Of a stretch of DNA of 64,000 nt, positions 22,790 to 32,837 are shown in pieces (the stretch's first letter is position 1; each line of letters opens with the position of its first letter). Source of the stretch: Limnephilus marmoratus. Its lineage: Eukaryota; Arthropoda; Insecta; Trichoptera; Limnephilidae. A program made the translations under genes and the position numbers. The notes below the pieces were generated by a model. The model was not told the origin of the DNA. It saw nothing but the letters and a program-made list of their open reading frames with translations, and searched no databases. The stretch spans positions 42,939,019-43,003,018 of the forward strand of contig OU862920.1 in assembly GCA_917880885.1 (NCBI GenBank). The letters are read 5' to 3'.

Positions 22790-24690
22790 AGAAGAGTCTA
22801 GAAGATTCCGGAAACTTCTAGAAAATTCAATAAAATTCTGGAATATTCTGAAAGAAGTGGAGGAGTATGTCAGCGAGTCTAGAAGGTTCCGGAAAGTTCA
22901 AGAAGGATCGATAAAGCTGTAAAAAGATCTTAAAGGAGTGGAGGAGTGTGTCGGTGTGTCTAGAAGGTCCCGAAAAATTCTAGAAGGTTCCATAAAGCTG
23001 TAGGAAGTTCTAGAAGGTTCGATAGGGCTGTACAAAGTTCTGGAAGGAGTGGCGGAGTATGACTGTGAGTCTAGGAGGTTCCGGAAACTTCTAGAAGGTT
23101 CGATAAAGCTGAAGAAAATTATGGAGGGAGTGGCGGAGTATGTCGGTGAGTCTAGAAGGTTCCGGAAACCTCTAGAAGGTTCGATAAAGCTGTAGAATGT
23201 TCTGTAAGGTGTGGCGGAGTATGTCGGTGAGTCTAGAAGGTTCCGAAAAGGTCTAGAAGGTTTGATAAAGGTTCTGAAAGAAAATTCTGGAAGGAATGGC
23301 GGAGTATGTCGGCGAGTCTAGAAGGTTCCGAAAAGTTTTAGAAGGTTCGATAAAGCTGTAAAAAGTTCTGGAAGTAGTGGCGGGGTACGTCGGTGAGTCT
23401 AGGAGGTTCGGAAAAGATCCGGAAGTTTCGATAAAGTGGTAGAAAATTCTGGAATAAGTGGCGGAGTTCAACTGTGAGTCCAGAAGGTTCTGAAAAGTTC
23501 TAGAAGGTTCGATTAAGCTGTAAAAAGTTATTAAAGGAGTGGCGGAGTATGTCGGTGAGTCTAGAAGGTTACGAAAAGTTCTATAAGATTCGATAAAGCC
23601 GTAGAAAGTTCTGGAAGGAGTGTATGTAAGTGAGTCTAAAAGGTTCCGGAAAGTTCTATAAGGTTTGATAAAGCTGTTGAAAGTTCTGGAAGGAGTGGCG
23701 GAGTACAACCGTGAGTCCAGAAGTTTCCGAAAACTTCTAGAAGGTTCGATAAAGTAGTATAAAATTCTGGAAAGAGTGGCGGAGTACTTAGGTGAGTCTA
23801 GAAGGTTCCGGAAAGTTCTATAAGATTCGATAAATCAATAGAAAGTTCTGGAAGGAGTGGAGGAGTATGATAGCGGGTCTAGAATGTTTCGGAAAGTTCT
23901 ATAAAGATCGGTAAAGCTGAACAAAGTTCTGGAGGGAGTGGCGTTGTATGTCGGTGAGTCTAGAAGGTTTTGAAAGGATTGGCGGAGTATGTCGGTGAGT
24001 CTAGAAGGTTCGATAAATCAATAGAAAGTTCTGGAAGCAGTGGAGGAGTATGATAGCGAGTCTAGAAGGTTCCGGAAAGTTCTATAAGGATCGATAAAGC
24101 TGAACAAAGTTATGGAAGGAGTGGCGTTGTATGTTGGTGAGTCTAGAAGGTTCTGAAAGGAGTGGCGGAGTATGTCGGTGAGTCTAGAAGGTTCCGAAAA
24201 GTTTAAGAAGGTTCGATAAAGCTGTAGAAAATCCTGGAAGTTGTGGCAGAGTATGTCGGTGAGTCTAGAAGGTTCGATAAAGCAGTATAAAATTCTGGAA
24301 GGAGTGGCGGAGTACGTAGGTGTGTCTAAAAGGTTCCGAAAAGTTTAAGATTCGATTAAGCTGTAAAAAGTTCTGGAAGGAGTGGCGGATGTATGTCGGT
24401 AAGTCTAGAAGGTTCCGAAAAGTTCTCGAAGGCTTGATTAAGCTCTAGAAAGAAAGTACGTCGGTGAGTTTAGATGATTCCGGAAAGTTCTATAAGGTTC
24501 TATAAAACTGTAGAAAGTTCTGGAAGGAGCGATGGAGTGTGCCGGTGAGTCTAGAAGGTTCTAGACAGATCTGGAAGGTTTCCTGTATGCTCTAGGATGT
24601 TATGGAAGACGAAAATTCTAGAAGCTTTCAGAAATGAGTGGCGGAGAGTGTCGGTGAATCTGGAAGGCTCTGGAAAGTTCTAGATGTTTG
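22790..24690 (+). repeat. Minisatellite of about 81 bp, some 23 units, made of GAA/TTC pentamers
   Basis: A typical unit reads GAGTCTAGAAGGTTCCGGAA, AGTTCTAGAAGGTTCGATAA, AGCTGTAGAAAGTTCTGGAA, GGAGTGGCGGAGTATGTCGGT. Inside each unit GAA and TTC alternate at exact 5-base spacing over four to six steps (GAAggTTCcgGAAagTTC). Units differ by point changes and small deletions, and some lack the middle. As 81 is divisible by 3, a minus-strand frame stays open for 151 codons (23253-23708) with a repeating TPSRTF...RNLLDS reading; I regard that as a by-product. Confidence 0.85.
22801..22828 (+). promoter_or_regulatory. Perfect six-pentamer heat shock element match
   Basis: GAA at 22801, TTC at 22806, GAA at 22811, TTC at 22816, GAA at 22821 and TTC at 22826, each separated by two bases. 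This meets the nGAAnnTTCn consensus recognised by trimeric HSF across eukaryotes. A further TTC/GAA/TTC run follows at 22836-22848. Occupancy in the cell is not shown by sequence. Confidence 0.6.
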
Positions 24691-24728
24691 GATTATCTTA
24701 ATCTTCAACATACATTATTAAAAAAAGT

Positions 24729-25046
24729 TCACGCATTCGTGGTAACCTGGGTGTCACAGACATAAATAGTAAGCTGGAGGAACGACAGTTGAGATGGTAT
24801 GGACACATAAGACGGAGACCATCAGACCACACAGTGAGGCAGGCAATGTCTATGGAACTTCATTGACCGTCATTCAGAGGAAGACCGAAGAACTCCTGGA
24901 TCTCAATGCTCCAAAATTCTTCAGAGAAACGGCCTGGATGAAGACGATACCCAGAACAGAAGAAATTACAACCTGAGAACGAGAAGAGCCGACCCCAACA
25001 GCCTACCTAGGCAATGACTTGGGACAGCGCAAGGAAGAAGAAGAAG
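24729..25046 (+). mobile_element. 5'-truncated LINE 3' end with 17-bp target duplication
   Basis: It is flanked by ACATTATTAAAAAAAGT at 24712-24728 and 25047-25063 (identical). The translation includes NLGVTDINSKLEERQLRWYG, HIRRRPSDHTVRQA and, after a stop, FRGRPKNSW and a late RRADP block. This is the C-terminal end common to RTE-like endonuclease/reverse-transcriptase proteins. The 3' tail is (GAA)n, as in the LINE at 32838-34559. It interrupts the heat-shock-element-bearing element and is therefore younger. Confidence 0.75.
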
Positions 25047-25175
25047 ACATTATTAAAAAAAGTGTACAATGTGCATGCCGAGTGCAAAGACGAGTCCCGA
25101 TACGATAACGGGAGTTATATTATGTGGTAGCCCTCCCCATCTATCCGGACACCCCAGTCAGAGTATTTGGGAGCA

Positions 25176-25233
25176 TTCTGTAACGTTCCAGAACATCCAG
25201 GAACATTCTAGAAAATTGTAGAATGTTCGGGAA
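25176..25233 (+). promoter_or_regulatory. Long heat shock element-like run, 12 pentamers
   Basis: TTC or GAA words fall every 5 bases from 25176 to 25233: TTC, TAA, TTC, GAA, TCC, GAA, TTC, GAA, TTG, GAA, TTC, GAA. Nine are exact and three have one mismatch. It lies outside the tandem array, in the tail of the same element. Confidence 0.55.
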
Positions 25234-25315
25234 TAGGGAATCGGGAACATCGGTCTGAAACTTTCCAGAACACTCTCGAATGTTGTCCTGAGCGAAGCCG
25301 GGTAACCCAGCTAGT

Positions 25316-26174
25316 TTAAATTATAATTATGACTAGTGACTTATGTATAATAATACAGCTAGTCACTTAAGACTAAGACTTATAACTGCCGATATAAAAC
25401 TAGTGACTTAATGACACACATATTTATAACAGTGACTTAAAGTTAGAGATTTACAACTAACATATGTACCTACATTTAAAAATACTTGATTAGGGCTTTG
25501 CCAGGTTTGTCAGTGATAACATTATAAACCATTAAAAAAACTATGTAGGTGTAATTGTATATACAAACACGAGTTGCGAGTCGAAGCAGTTTGAGGATTT
25601 TGTGCAGAATACTGATATTTTACGCATTTTACACATATTACAAACAATATTCAATTCTTTAGTATCATTAGCGCCGGAAGAAGAAAGAAGTTCGAACATG
25701 ATAATAGCGAGTACCCGGATGAGTTGCAATGCCACACAAAGAAAGTGTTTGAGTTTTGACGATATTTCTATTATCATGAAACAAAAAATGATAAAGGAAA
25801 CTCTTTTGAGATGTATCTACCTACAAATATTTCTGAAAATATGTAATCAAATCAAAATAATGGATTTTTATAAGGTCGACGTTACTAGGAACTTGGAAAA
25901 ATCAGATTTTTTATTACCGGCAACCGATACCCAGAAACAGCAGTGGGTAGGCACCTGCCCCGGGTGCTCGTAAAGGATATTTCTACCCACGCATTCATAA
26001 TAACGCCTACACATAACACGAATATCGACGATCTAACGATATTTTAGATGTCTTCCCACTTGTTTTCAGAGTGTTATAGATGAATCAACATAATAATGAA
26101 ACTTCGATGGTTAATGCAACCCTGCAACACATAGTTTTTAAAATAAAATATTTATAACGTTTTGTTTCCCTAAT
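25316..26174. other. Unassigned stretch with AGTGACTTA repeats
   Basis: At 25325-25460 the words AGTGACTTA and GTCACTTAAGACTAAGACTT recur. A reversed relative lies at about 9640-9720. A plus-strand frame at 25602-25973 (123 codons, rich in I and K, containing CNATQRKCLSFDDISIIM) is not recognised and has no clear splice support. Confidence 0.3.
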
Positions 26175-26610
26175 AAACTAAAATGCGATGAAATCACTCG
26201 TGAAACCAGCGATGAAATTACTGGTGAAATTAGCGATGAAATCTGTAATGAATCCACTGATAAAAAGAGTGACCAATCATGTGATGAAACTAGTAATGAA
26301 ACATCCAATAAATAACTGATGAATTCAGCGATGAAATATGTGATGAATTCAGTGACTAAACATGTCATGAAACATGTGATGGAAACTAGCGATGATATCA
26401 CTGATGAAACTTGCGATAAAATCTTGGATCAAAACCAATGAAATTAATGTTAAACCAGGCGATGAAACTAGTGATGAAACGTGCGATGAAACTAGGGATG
26501 AAGCACTGATGATACTCGCGATGAAAACTGTGATCAAAACCTTTAATGAAATCAGTGTTGGAACAGGCGATGAAACAAGTGACGAAACTTGAGATGAAAT
26601 ATGCTATGAA
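26175..26610 (+). repeat. Degenerate GATGAAAC repeat tract
   Basis: GATGAAA, GTGAAAC and ATGAAACTAG words recur at spacings of about 12-18 bases over 430 bp. In one frame part of it reads GDETSDETCDETRDEA. The frame does not stay open and the opposite strand is open too, so it is a simple-sequence-derived tract and not a gene. Confidence 0.65.
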
Positions 26611-26675
26611 ATCACTTAGGAAGAAAATTTGATGTATTCTACGTACACAGCATTGTATAGTAAAAACCATCTGGG

Positions 26676-26970
26676 TGTGCAATTCACGTGCTGCAGAAGT
26701 GAAGCCTTCAGTAAACTAAAGTAGACAAGAGTGGGAAGGCTATGAAGCACCGCACAAAGAGGAGACCGATAGGCTACGAAGCACTGCACAAAGAGGAGAC
26801 CGATAGGCTCCGAAGCACCCACAAAGATGAGATTGATTATATATTATCTATTTCATTCTCTCGTAGGCTAAATCCTATGGATTTATGTGTTGGTCTCTTT
26901 CTAATGTTGCTATTTTTCATTTCATCGAGTTTCAAATCACAACGGTGCTAAAGAAGTTTTCACTTAAAAA
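26676..26970 (+). mobile_element. MITE-like family H with triplicated internal block
   Basis: It contains GAAGTGAAGCCTTCAGTAAA at the left and GTGCTAAAGAAGTTTTCACT at the right. The internal GGCTACGAAGCACTGCACAA then AGAGGAGACCGATAG block occurs three times in tandem. It lies directly before another family H copy. Confidence 0.6.
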
Positions 26971-26979
26971 ATTACAAGC

Positions 26980-27212
26980 GTTCAGTTAACACGCGGTAGA
27001 TGTTAAATCTACAGAAAATTAAAGAAGTAGAACTAAGTAGACAAGAGTGGGAAGGCTACGAAGCATCGCTCAAAGAGGAGACCGATTATTCTGTCATTCT
27101 CTTGCAGGCTAAATCCTACAGATGTATATGTTTGTCTCTTTTTAGTGTCCCTTTTTCATTTTATCGACTTTCAAATCACAACGGTGCTAAAAAGGTTTTC
27201 ACTTTGAAAAAA
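26980..27212 (+). mobile_element. MITE-like family H
   Basis: It starts AACACGCGGTAGATGTTAAA and ends GGTGCTAAAAAGGTTTTCAC, with a single GGCTACGAAGCATCGCTCAA block. Same orientation as its left neighbour. Confidence 0.6.
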
Positions 27213-27215
27213 TAA

Positions 27216-27797
27216 AATGTGCCTTATCGCTGAAGAAATAAAAATATATAAAATAACAGTAATCAGTAATCATGAATATGAATACATAATTTGGTAAAAT
27301 AATATTTTAATCGAGTTGAAAAAATTGCACTAGAATATCTGATCCCAATTCCGTATTTATCCAATAATAACTGCGGGCTTGTTGATAGTTTTAACGGACG
27401 TGATTGCGTTAAATTGACGGAATCAAGAGTAAATAGCATCGAATTACATTTTCCATTACCCCCTTCACGCATCATGTTCCCCTTCATCATTCAATTACAG
27501 ACTTGCATAATAATTATGGGTGGTGGTATTTTACAGTGAGCTAGATTATTATAGAGTGTGGAAACAACATAACGCACGTCTTACTAAAACATCAAATGCT
27601 GCGCTGCCTGGTGGAAATCTGTTGGGAATTATTCGGCGGTAATTGGGAAAAATAACGGTCTTCATGGTCGAGGGGTAAAGCTCCAAATGTTGCGAGTTCA
27701 GATCCTGGCTATTTCTTGTTATTTGTCGTTTTTGTGGTATTTCACAGTTTAATGCATTTAAAATAATAAAATGTATTTAAAATGTGTAAGACCACCA
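27216..27797. other. Mostly unassigned; weak tRNA-like SINE head near 27650
   Basis: At 27660-27712, TTCATGGTCGAGGGGTAAAG then GCGAGTTCAGATCCTGG resembles A and B boxes of a tRNA-derived promoter, followed by TTCTTGTTATTTGTCG. It does not fold as a full tRNA by eye. No gene was recognised in the rest. Confidence 0.3.
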
Positions 27798-27805
27798 TTC
27801 ACAAA

Positions 27806-28081
27806 CAGTGGCGGCTCGTGACTTTTGGGTGTGCTAGAGTGCTGAAATTTAAAAAAAATGGCATTATGAAGTTGTAGCCGAAAAAAATTTATTTTTTTTG
27901 AAAATCAGTTTTTTGTATGAAAAATTTCAGAAAGTTTCAGTTTGGCGGCGATTTCCTGAAAAATCTTCATACAAAACACCGATTTTTGAAAAAAAAAAAA
28001 ATTTTCGCATACGACAATATCCATGATGCCATTTTTTAAATATTAGCACCCTAGCACACAAAAAGTCACGAGCCGCCACTG
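27806..28081. mobile_element. hAT-type MITE with perfect 8-bp target duplication
   Basis: It starts CAGTGGCGGCTCGTGACTTT and ends AAAGTCACGAGCCGCCACTG, inverted and nearly perfect for about 30 bases. It is flanked by TTCACAAA at 27798-27805 and 28082-28089. The CAGNG start plus 8-bp duplication is diagnostic of hAT. At 276 bp it has no coding capacity and carries A/T-rich runs in the interior. Confidence 0.85.
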
Positions 28082-28089
28082 TTCACAAA

Positions 28090-28469
28090 TGACTTAGCCT
28101 TGTTAAGGCTCCGCTACAGGGCTCGAAAAGAAGAAGATGGAGAGATACGAAATTACGAATGTTAGAGGAGAGCGCTAACATTTACAGCGACAAAATCAAT
28201 TGCGAAAATCGCGAAAATGTTTAATAAAACACGACTCGTTATCGACATCGACTCATAGAGCAAAAATCTCGCGGGCATCGTCTTAAACAGCATTTAAAGA
28301 AACACTGAATTTTTTCATAATTTTATGTAATTTGCGTTTCGGCGTGGGCAATGTCTAGATATTATCTTCAAGAATAACATATATTTTTTTAAGAGCTTTA
28401 AAACTTAACGTGTTTAAGGGAGATATGTGAGAAATCGGTAGAAATTCGGGTTACGTGCCCTTAAGTTAC
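28090..28469. other. Unassigned stretch
   Basis: No gene or recognised repeat. Confidence 0.3.
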
Positions 28470-28655
28470 CAGATCTGAATAGCGAGGTACTCCCAACCTT
28501 CTTGGTCCCCATCTCCTTCCCCTCCCTACTACCTTCAGCACTTCCTCTTCATAACGTACCCAAATCGGGAATGCCATAGTCTCACTGACTCCAGATGTTT
28601 GATAGCAGTTAGGACTCTTGTACGGTATTCACATAAAAAATACTACCATGGAAGA
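28470..28655 (+). mobile_element. SINE family J, head missing
   Basis: It runs through CTTGGTCCCCATCTCCTTCC, GGGAATGCCATAGTCTCACT and TTGTACGGTATTCACATAAA then A-rich sequence. This is the same order and strand as other family J 3' halves. Confidence 0.55.
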
Positions 28656-28754
28656 AGTGATGATATTTTTAAGATGTTTGGCGCTCGACTCATTGCTTAT
28701 TTATTTATTTTCATCTTGAGTAACTCGTTTACCACATCTTTGTGTTATTTATAA

Positions 28755-29010
28755 AAAAAAATCGAGTGCAGTTAACACGCGGTAGAAGCGAAACTTTATC
28801 AAAACAATCTCAACCAATGAAGGAGCAAGGAGCCTTGAAAAGTGACGTCGTAATCAAAGCGGCCAATGAGCGCAGACCTAGCTTCATTTGCGTTTTATAC
28901 CTCAACCAATTGGAACCTTAATAGAAGTTTGATGCTTCGCAGGTGCTAAAGCGTCATTTCCGTTTCATCCTAATTCCAAATCACAACGGGGCTATAGAAG
29001 TTTCACTTCA
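28755..29010 (+). mobile_element. MITE-like family G
   Basis: It begins AACACGCGGTAGAAGCGAAA and ends GGCTATAGAAGTTTCACTTC. It contains AAAGTGACGTCGTAATCAAA and GCGGCCAATGAGCGCAGACC. It is followed at once by a family H copy with a similar start, suggesting insertion preference or related ends. Confidence 0.6.
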
Positions 29011-29027
29011 AAAATACTTTAATTTAA

Positions 29028-29365
29028 TGTAAGTGTAGTTCACACGCGGTAGAAGTGAAACCTTTAGAAAAACGAAACTTCTAGAGAATGCAGAGTATCA
29101 GGAATAGGATAATTGTGGGGTTTATTTATTTTATTATTGTTACCAACTTTAAAAATTATTTTACATTGTTTTCTACGAGGCACCGTACAGAGAGGTGGCC
29201 GACAGGCTACGAAGCACCACGCACAAAGAGGACACAGATTAGTTTATCTCATTCTCTCGCAGGCTAAATCTTATAGATGTATGTGTTTGTCTCTTTTTAG
29301 TGTCGCTATTTTCCGTTTCATGAGTTTCAAATCACAACGTTGCTAAAGAAGTTTTCATTTCATTA
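29028..29365 (+). mobile_element. MITE-like family H
   Basis: It starts TTCACACGCGGTAGAAGTGA and ends GTTGCTAAAGAAGTTTTCAT. It contains CAGGCTACGAAGCACCACGC, and TCTCATTCTCTCGCAGGCTA in the second half. Confidence 0.6.
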
Positions 29366-29414
29366 AAATACACAGAATATCACCGACATTTCCCCAGCAA
29401 TAATAAGACTAATA

Positions 29415-29690
29415 AAAAAAGTGTGTGCTTTAGACCACACGACTGAAGTAAAACTTTATTAACTTACATCTCCCTCTCAACTTCTGTTCGCCTCACCCGA
29501 CCGTTCGCCTCGCCAGATCACACTTTTCATAACGCTCTCGTCGCGCATTCACCAGCTTTCCCCAAGTCAAGCGTGCGTAAAGGCCCGACCGCTCGCCTCG
29601 CCTGATCACACTTTTCGTAACGCTCTCGTCACGCATTCACCAGCTTACTCCCTAAGTCAAGCGTGCGTAAAGAAGTTTTACTTAAAAAAT
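29415..29690 (+). mobile_element. MITE-like family F
   Basis: The conserved lead GTGTGCTTTAGACCACACGA then GAAGTAAAACTTT is at the left and GAAGTTTTACTT at about 29672-29683. The internal block of about 110 bp is duplicated, as at 8084. Confidence 0.6.
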
Positions 29691-30645
29691 AGCTACATTA
29701 GTATTTATACACTAAGTTTCTCACACAATAATTACAATAAATTGGAGCAGTAATGAGACTTGAACAATTATATTTTAAAATAAGTATTACTTATTTCATT
29801 TAAAATTTTCACCCAAAATACCGCATGAGACATTTGGTTTTATGGTAGTTTATTACACATCGTAAGTTTTAAGTATGTTGCTATGGCATTTTTAACGTCA
29901 TGGGGAAATATTGTGCTACGGGTACAAACTATGGTAAGCAAGATTCTGCTTCTCGGGATTTGCATGGAAATGGTTGTTCCGCATTGAAAGTGCATACCTC
30001 ATGAATATCAGGCATTTCCTCCAAGTCCCATTTCAAATGTATTGTAAATTGTCCGATACGTTCCGTGACACAATAGCACCAATTTTAAAGTGGCAATTTA
30101 GTTCAAAGTGCTTGACTGAATGGTGAAACCATTAAACGTTTTCAAACTCTTGATACACTTGACAATATCAACTGTAATCTCTTAACAATAAGCGAAATAA
30201 AGGAAAAATGACTTTTTTAAGCGATTATTGGCAAAACCGTCATTTAGTTTTTAGCCACGTGCGTACCAAGTAGTCGTTATCGAGACATTTAATTTATATT
30301 TACTCGTACATGTTTAAGTTTATCAGATCCTGATTGAATCTAGAATAAATATTGCAAATTTCTTTTTGTTAAGAGCGAATTTTGTTTCTCTCCGGTGGAA
30401 ATATTTTTTTCCTCGCCGAGAAAAATATATAGTTTAAGATCTGAGATACTTTATTGTTTTTTGTCCGTCTGATTGTGACAGCATCTTGTTCGTACAAAAC
30501 ATCTTCTGGAAGTAAAGCTACTGATTTTAAACTAGCGATTTCAGTACAAAAACTGGAGATTTCTCTAGAAATTGAATCAAATTTCTTGATAAAAAAACAT
30601 ATTTTATTGAAATAAAAACGTTACGGTCATCATCACGTCTTATGA
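29691..30645. other. Unassigned stretch
   Basis: AT-rich, with no gene or shared repeat recognised. Confidence 0.3.
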
Positions 30646-30647
30646 CT

Positions 30648-30885
30648 GTTATTTTGGAAGTGAAACTTCTATAGCACGGCTGTGATTTGAATTTCTGCGC
30701 TCTGAGACCGCTTTTATAATGATGTCACTTTTAAAGGCTCCTGTCGGTTGAGATATGAAACAAAATTTACGCGAGGTCTGCGCCCATTGGTCGCTTTGAT
30801 TACGACCTCACTTTTCAAGTATTGGTTAGGATTGTTTTGGTAAAGTTTCGCTTCTACCGCGTATAAACTGCACTCGAATTTTTAT
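30648..30885 (-). mobile_element. MITE-like family G, reversed
   Basis: It begins TTGGAAGTGAAACTTCTATA and ends AGTTTCGCTTCTACCGCGTA. It contains TGATTACGACCTCACTTTTC. It has the opposite orientation to 28755-29010. Confidence 0.6.
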
Positions 30886-30894
30886 AGAAAAAAA

Positions 30895-31130
30895 ACGGAA
30901 TGTGCAATTCTCACGCGATAGAAGTGAAACCTTCAGAAAACTAAAGTAGATAAGATTGGTGAGGCATCGAAGCACCCCACAAAGAGGAAACCGATAGGCT
31001 ACGAATCACCGCACAAAGAGGAGACTGATTATAGTATCTCATTCTCTCGCAGGCCAAATCCTATAGATATGTGTGTTTGTCCCTTTTTAGTGTCTAGTTT
31101 CAAATCTAAAAAGTGAAAAGAAATTTTCAC
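30895..31130 (+). mobile_element. MITE-like family H
   Basis: It starts CTCACGCGATAGAAGTGAAA, contains two copies of the GAAGCACCxCACAAAGAGGA block and ends AAAGAAATTTTCACTTCACA. Confidence 0.6.
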
Positions 31131-31246
31131 TTCACAAGTCTACAGTCAAAATGACTAATTGCCGCTGGGTTCTTGGATTAAAGCTTGAATATGTACTTCT
31201 ATTTGGTTCAGCTTTATATTGTGGTACGATCCTACAAATCTCTGCT

Positions 31247-31993
31247 AGATCCTTTCAATAGGCCACTTGCATGAATTTCATAACGACTTGGAAAAAATCG
31301 TGTGGATAGATTTTTTAAAAATTTTATTCTTAAATAAATAAATCCATTATTTGGGCCCTTGACGTCACTACATGAAAATGTTCCTATTAATTTTGTAAAA
31401 TTCCACACTGATTTATTTTTTTTATATGGCAACACTTTGATTTCAGGCGAATATTTGAATTTGACCTTTACGTTCACTAGATTTATTGTTTGTTCTCTGC
31501 GAACTTATCATTTGGTTTGACTTTTTGACAGATGTTGTGAAGAGAACCCCGTGCATTTTATTGCTGTCTGTACGTGTTTTGGAGGTATAATGGTAGTGGT
31601 GCTGATTTTAAAAATTATAATATTCTTATTATTATTATAATTTACAAGTACAAGTATATTACATTAGATTTAGTAATATAGACGTTGAACATTATAATGA
31701 TTTATGATCAATAAGATGGATGAAGGAAAAAAATATTTATGAGATGTAATATTTTTGGTATGCCTCGTTATTCTCCTGTGCCCTTTCTTATGGAAAACGT
31801 TATTTTTTTAAATGATTTTTGGCTATGTAATTATCGTTTTTTCGCACCTATAAAATTATGTCTCGTCTTTCCGGTTTATAAAAAATTGTTTTAATCGCTT
31901 TCAAAAAAGCGATTAAAAAAAAATACGGAATGTCTAGAATATTTGCCTAAACCGGAAAAAAATAAAAAAATTGTGAAGCAAGTGGCCAATTGT
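31247..31993. mobile_element. TIR element family M, second copy
   Basis: The termini are TCAATAGGCCACTTGCATGA and GAAGCAAGTGGCCAATTG. The interior is the reverse of the copy at 2977-3757: GGGCCCTTGACGTCACTACA lies near the left here, and the CTTTCCGGTTTATAAAAAATTG block near the right. An 11-base inverted word, CGCTTTcaAAAAGCG, sits at about 31893-31912. Confidence 0.6.
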
Positions 31994-31994
31994 C

Positions 31995-32400
31995 AATTGG
32001 TATCTTCAAAATAAGGTTAATGGAAATAAGGGTTATATTCTTATCTACCGTAAATGGACGATATACCCTCCACCATTCCAAGGATTCCCTACCGGGTTAA
32101 CAGATTGACATTCACTAGATCGCTTTTATAAATTTATTCGGATTTATTGAATTCAGCCTGTAGGTTCCCACCCCTATTTCAAGGTTGACTTGACGTTGTG
32201 ATATCGAATATAATGAGGGACGTTTTTACTTTATTATTCGAGGAAAGTGTGGGAAAACCTTATTGAAACAGTTTGGGACATCATTAGAACGCATGATGAC
32301 CTTTCAATATCGTTATATGAATATTTTTGGGTTCCATATTGGGTCCAATTAATTTATTATTTATACTTTTGCATGTAGCTATAACTTTGTGGTTATCCAC
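31995..32400. other. Unassigned stretch
   Basis: No gene or shared repeat recognised. Confidence 0.3.
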
Positions 32401-32402
32401 TA

Positions 32403-32837
32403 TAGATAAATGAAACAATGTTACTTTGTTTGAACAACTTGTATATTTGAGTAAAGGCGACCGGTTTCGGAACGACCGTTCCTTCTTCAGGGCAAACGTA
32501 TACTGATTTGACAGTTACAAAATAGTAGAAGGGAACAATGTATCATTACTAAGGATTATGGTAGGGGTGGAGCCGTTGCTAGGTATTAATGAAGAGTGGG
32601 TGGGTAGGGGAACATATCCATGATTGGGCTGTAAGACAATATTTTTTGTTTGTTGATAATAGATTCATTATTTTTAAGGGATTTTTTTTTTATTTCAAAG
32701 ACTTCTAAGTTATCTAAGCGTTTTCCTATATGATTAATATGAAGAATATTTATCCCCGTATTTTTTTCAAAACTATGATTGTTTTCAATGAAGAAGGAAC
32801 GGTCGTTCCGAAACCGGTCGGCTTTACTCAAATATAC
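32403..32837. mobile_element. Palindromic (inverted-arm) element, left part, with hammerhead-like arms
   Basis: The left arm (about 32403-32492) reads AGATAAATGAAACAATGTTA, CTTTGTTTGAACAACTTG, TATATTTGAGTAAAGGCG, ACCGGTTTCGGAACGACCGT, TCCTTCTTCAGG. Its inverted copy is split in two by a LINE: the inner half (GAAGAAGGAACGGTCGTTCC through ACTCAAATATAC) lies at 32793-32837 and the outer half (CAAGTGGTTCAAACAAAGTA onwards) at 34570-34607. Arms of about 85 bp enclose about 300 bp without coding capacity. The GAAACCGGTC blocks and CTGAAGA/GGAACG-CGTTCC words resemble hammerhead cores, a feature of Penelope-like elements. Confidence 0.55.
32455..32500 (-). ncRNA. Hammerhead-like motif in the palindromic element
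   Basis: On the minus strand: GCCCTGAAGAAGGAACGGTC then GTTCCGAAACCGGTCG. CTGAAGA fits CUGANGA. GGAACG/CGTTCC forms stem II, GAAAC follows, and ACCGGT is a palindrome that could act as an intermolecular stem III ending at GTC. One extra A sits between the box and stem II, and stem I pairing is poor. The mirror copy at 32790-32815 has the first base of the box changed (ATGAAGA). Confidence 0.4.

Larger units (their letters stand above)
22592..25314 (+). mobile_element. Helitron-like element carrying a heat-shock-element minisatellite
   Basis: It begins TCAATATATATTATAAAAGA after an A, and ends GAAGCCGGGTAACCCAGCTAG (25294-25314) before a T. This again fits A|TC...CTAG|T with an AT-rich 5' end. 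I see no strong hairpin before CTAG, so the class call rests on the termini. The body is a long tandem array at 22790-24690, then a 5'-truncated LINE at 24729-25046, then a unique tail. The tail repeats the wording of the 5' region (GAGTGCCGGTACGATCAAGA versus GAGTCCCGATACGATAACGG). No Rep/helicase. Without the LINE and one copy of its target duplication the element would be about 2.4 kb. Confidence 0.5.

Noticed and set aside
23253..23708. 151-codon minus-strand frame with TPSRTF...RNLLDS repeats
   Set aside because: The minisatellite period of about 81 is divisible by three, so a stop-free unit gives a long frame; the unit differs among copies by frame-breaking indels on either side.
22790..24690. 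CRISPR-like array of direct repeats
   Set aside because: The repeats are tandem without unique spacers, they diverge from one another, and the genome is eukaryotic.
26138..26682. Several overlapping frames with DET or FIASFI repeats
   Set aside because: Generated by the GATGAAAC simple repeat on both strands.
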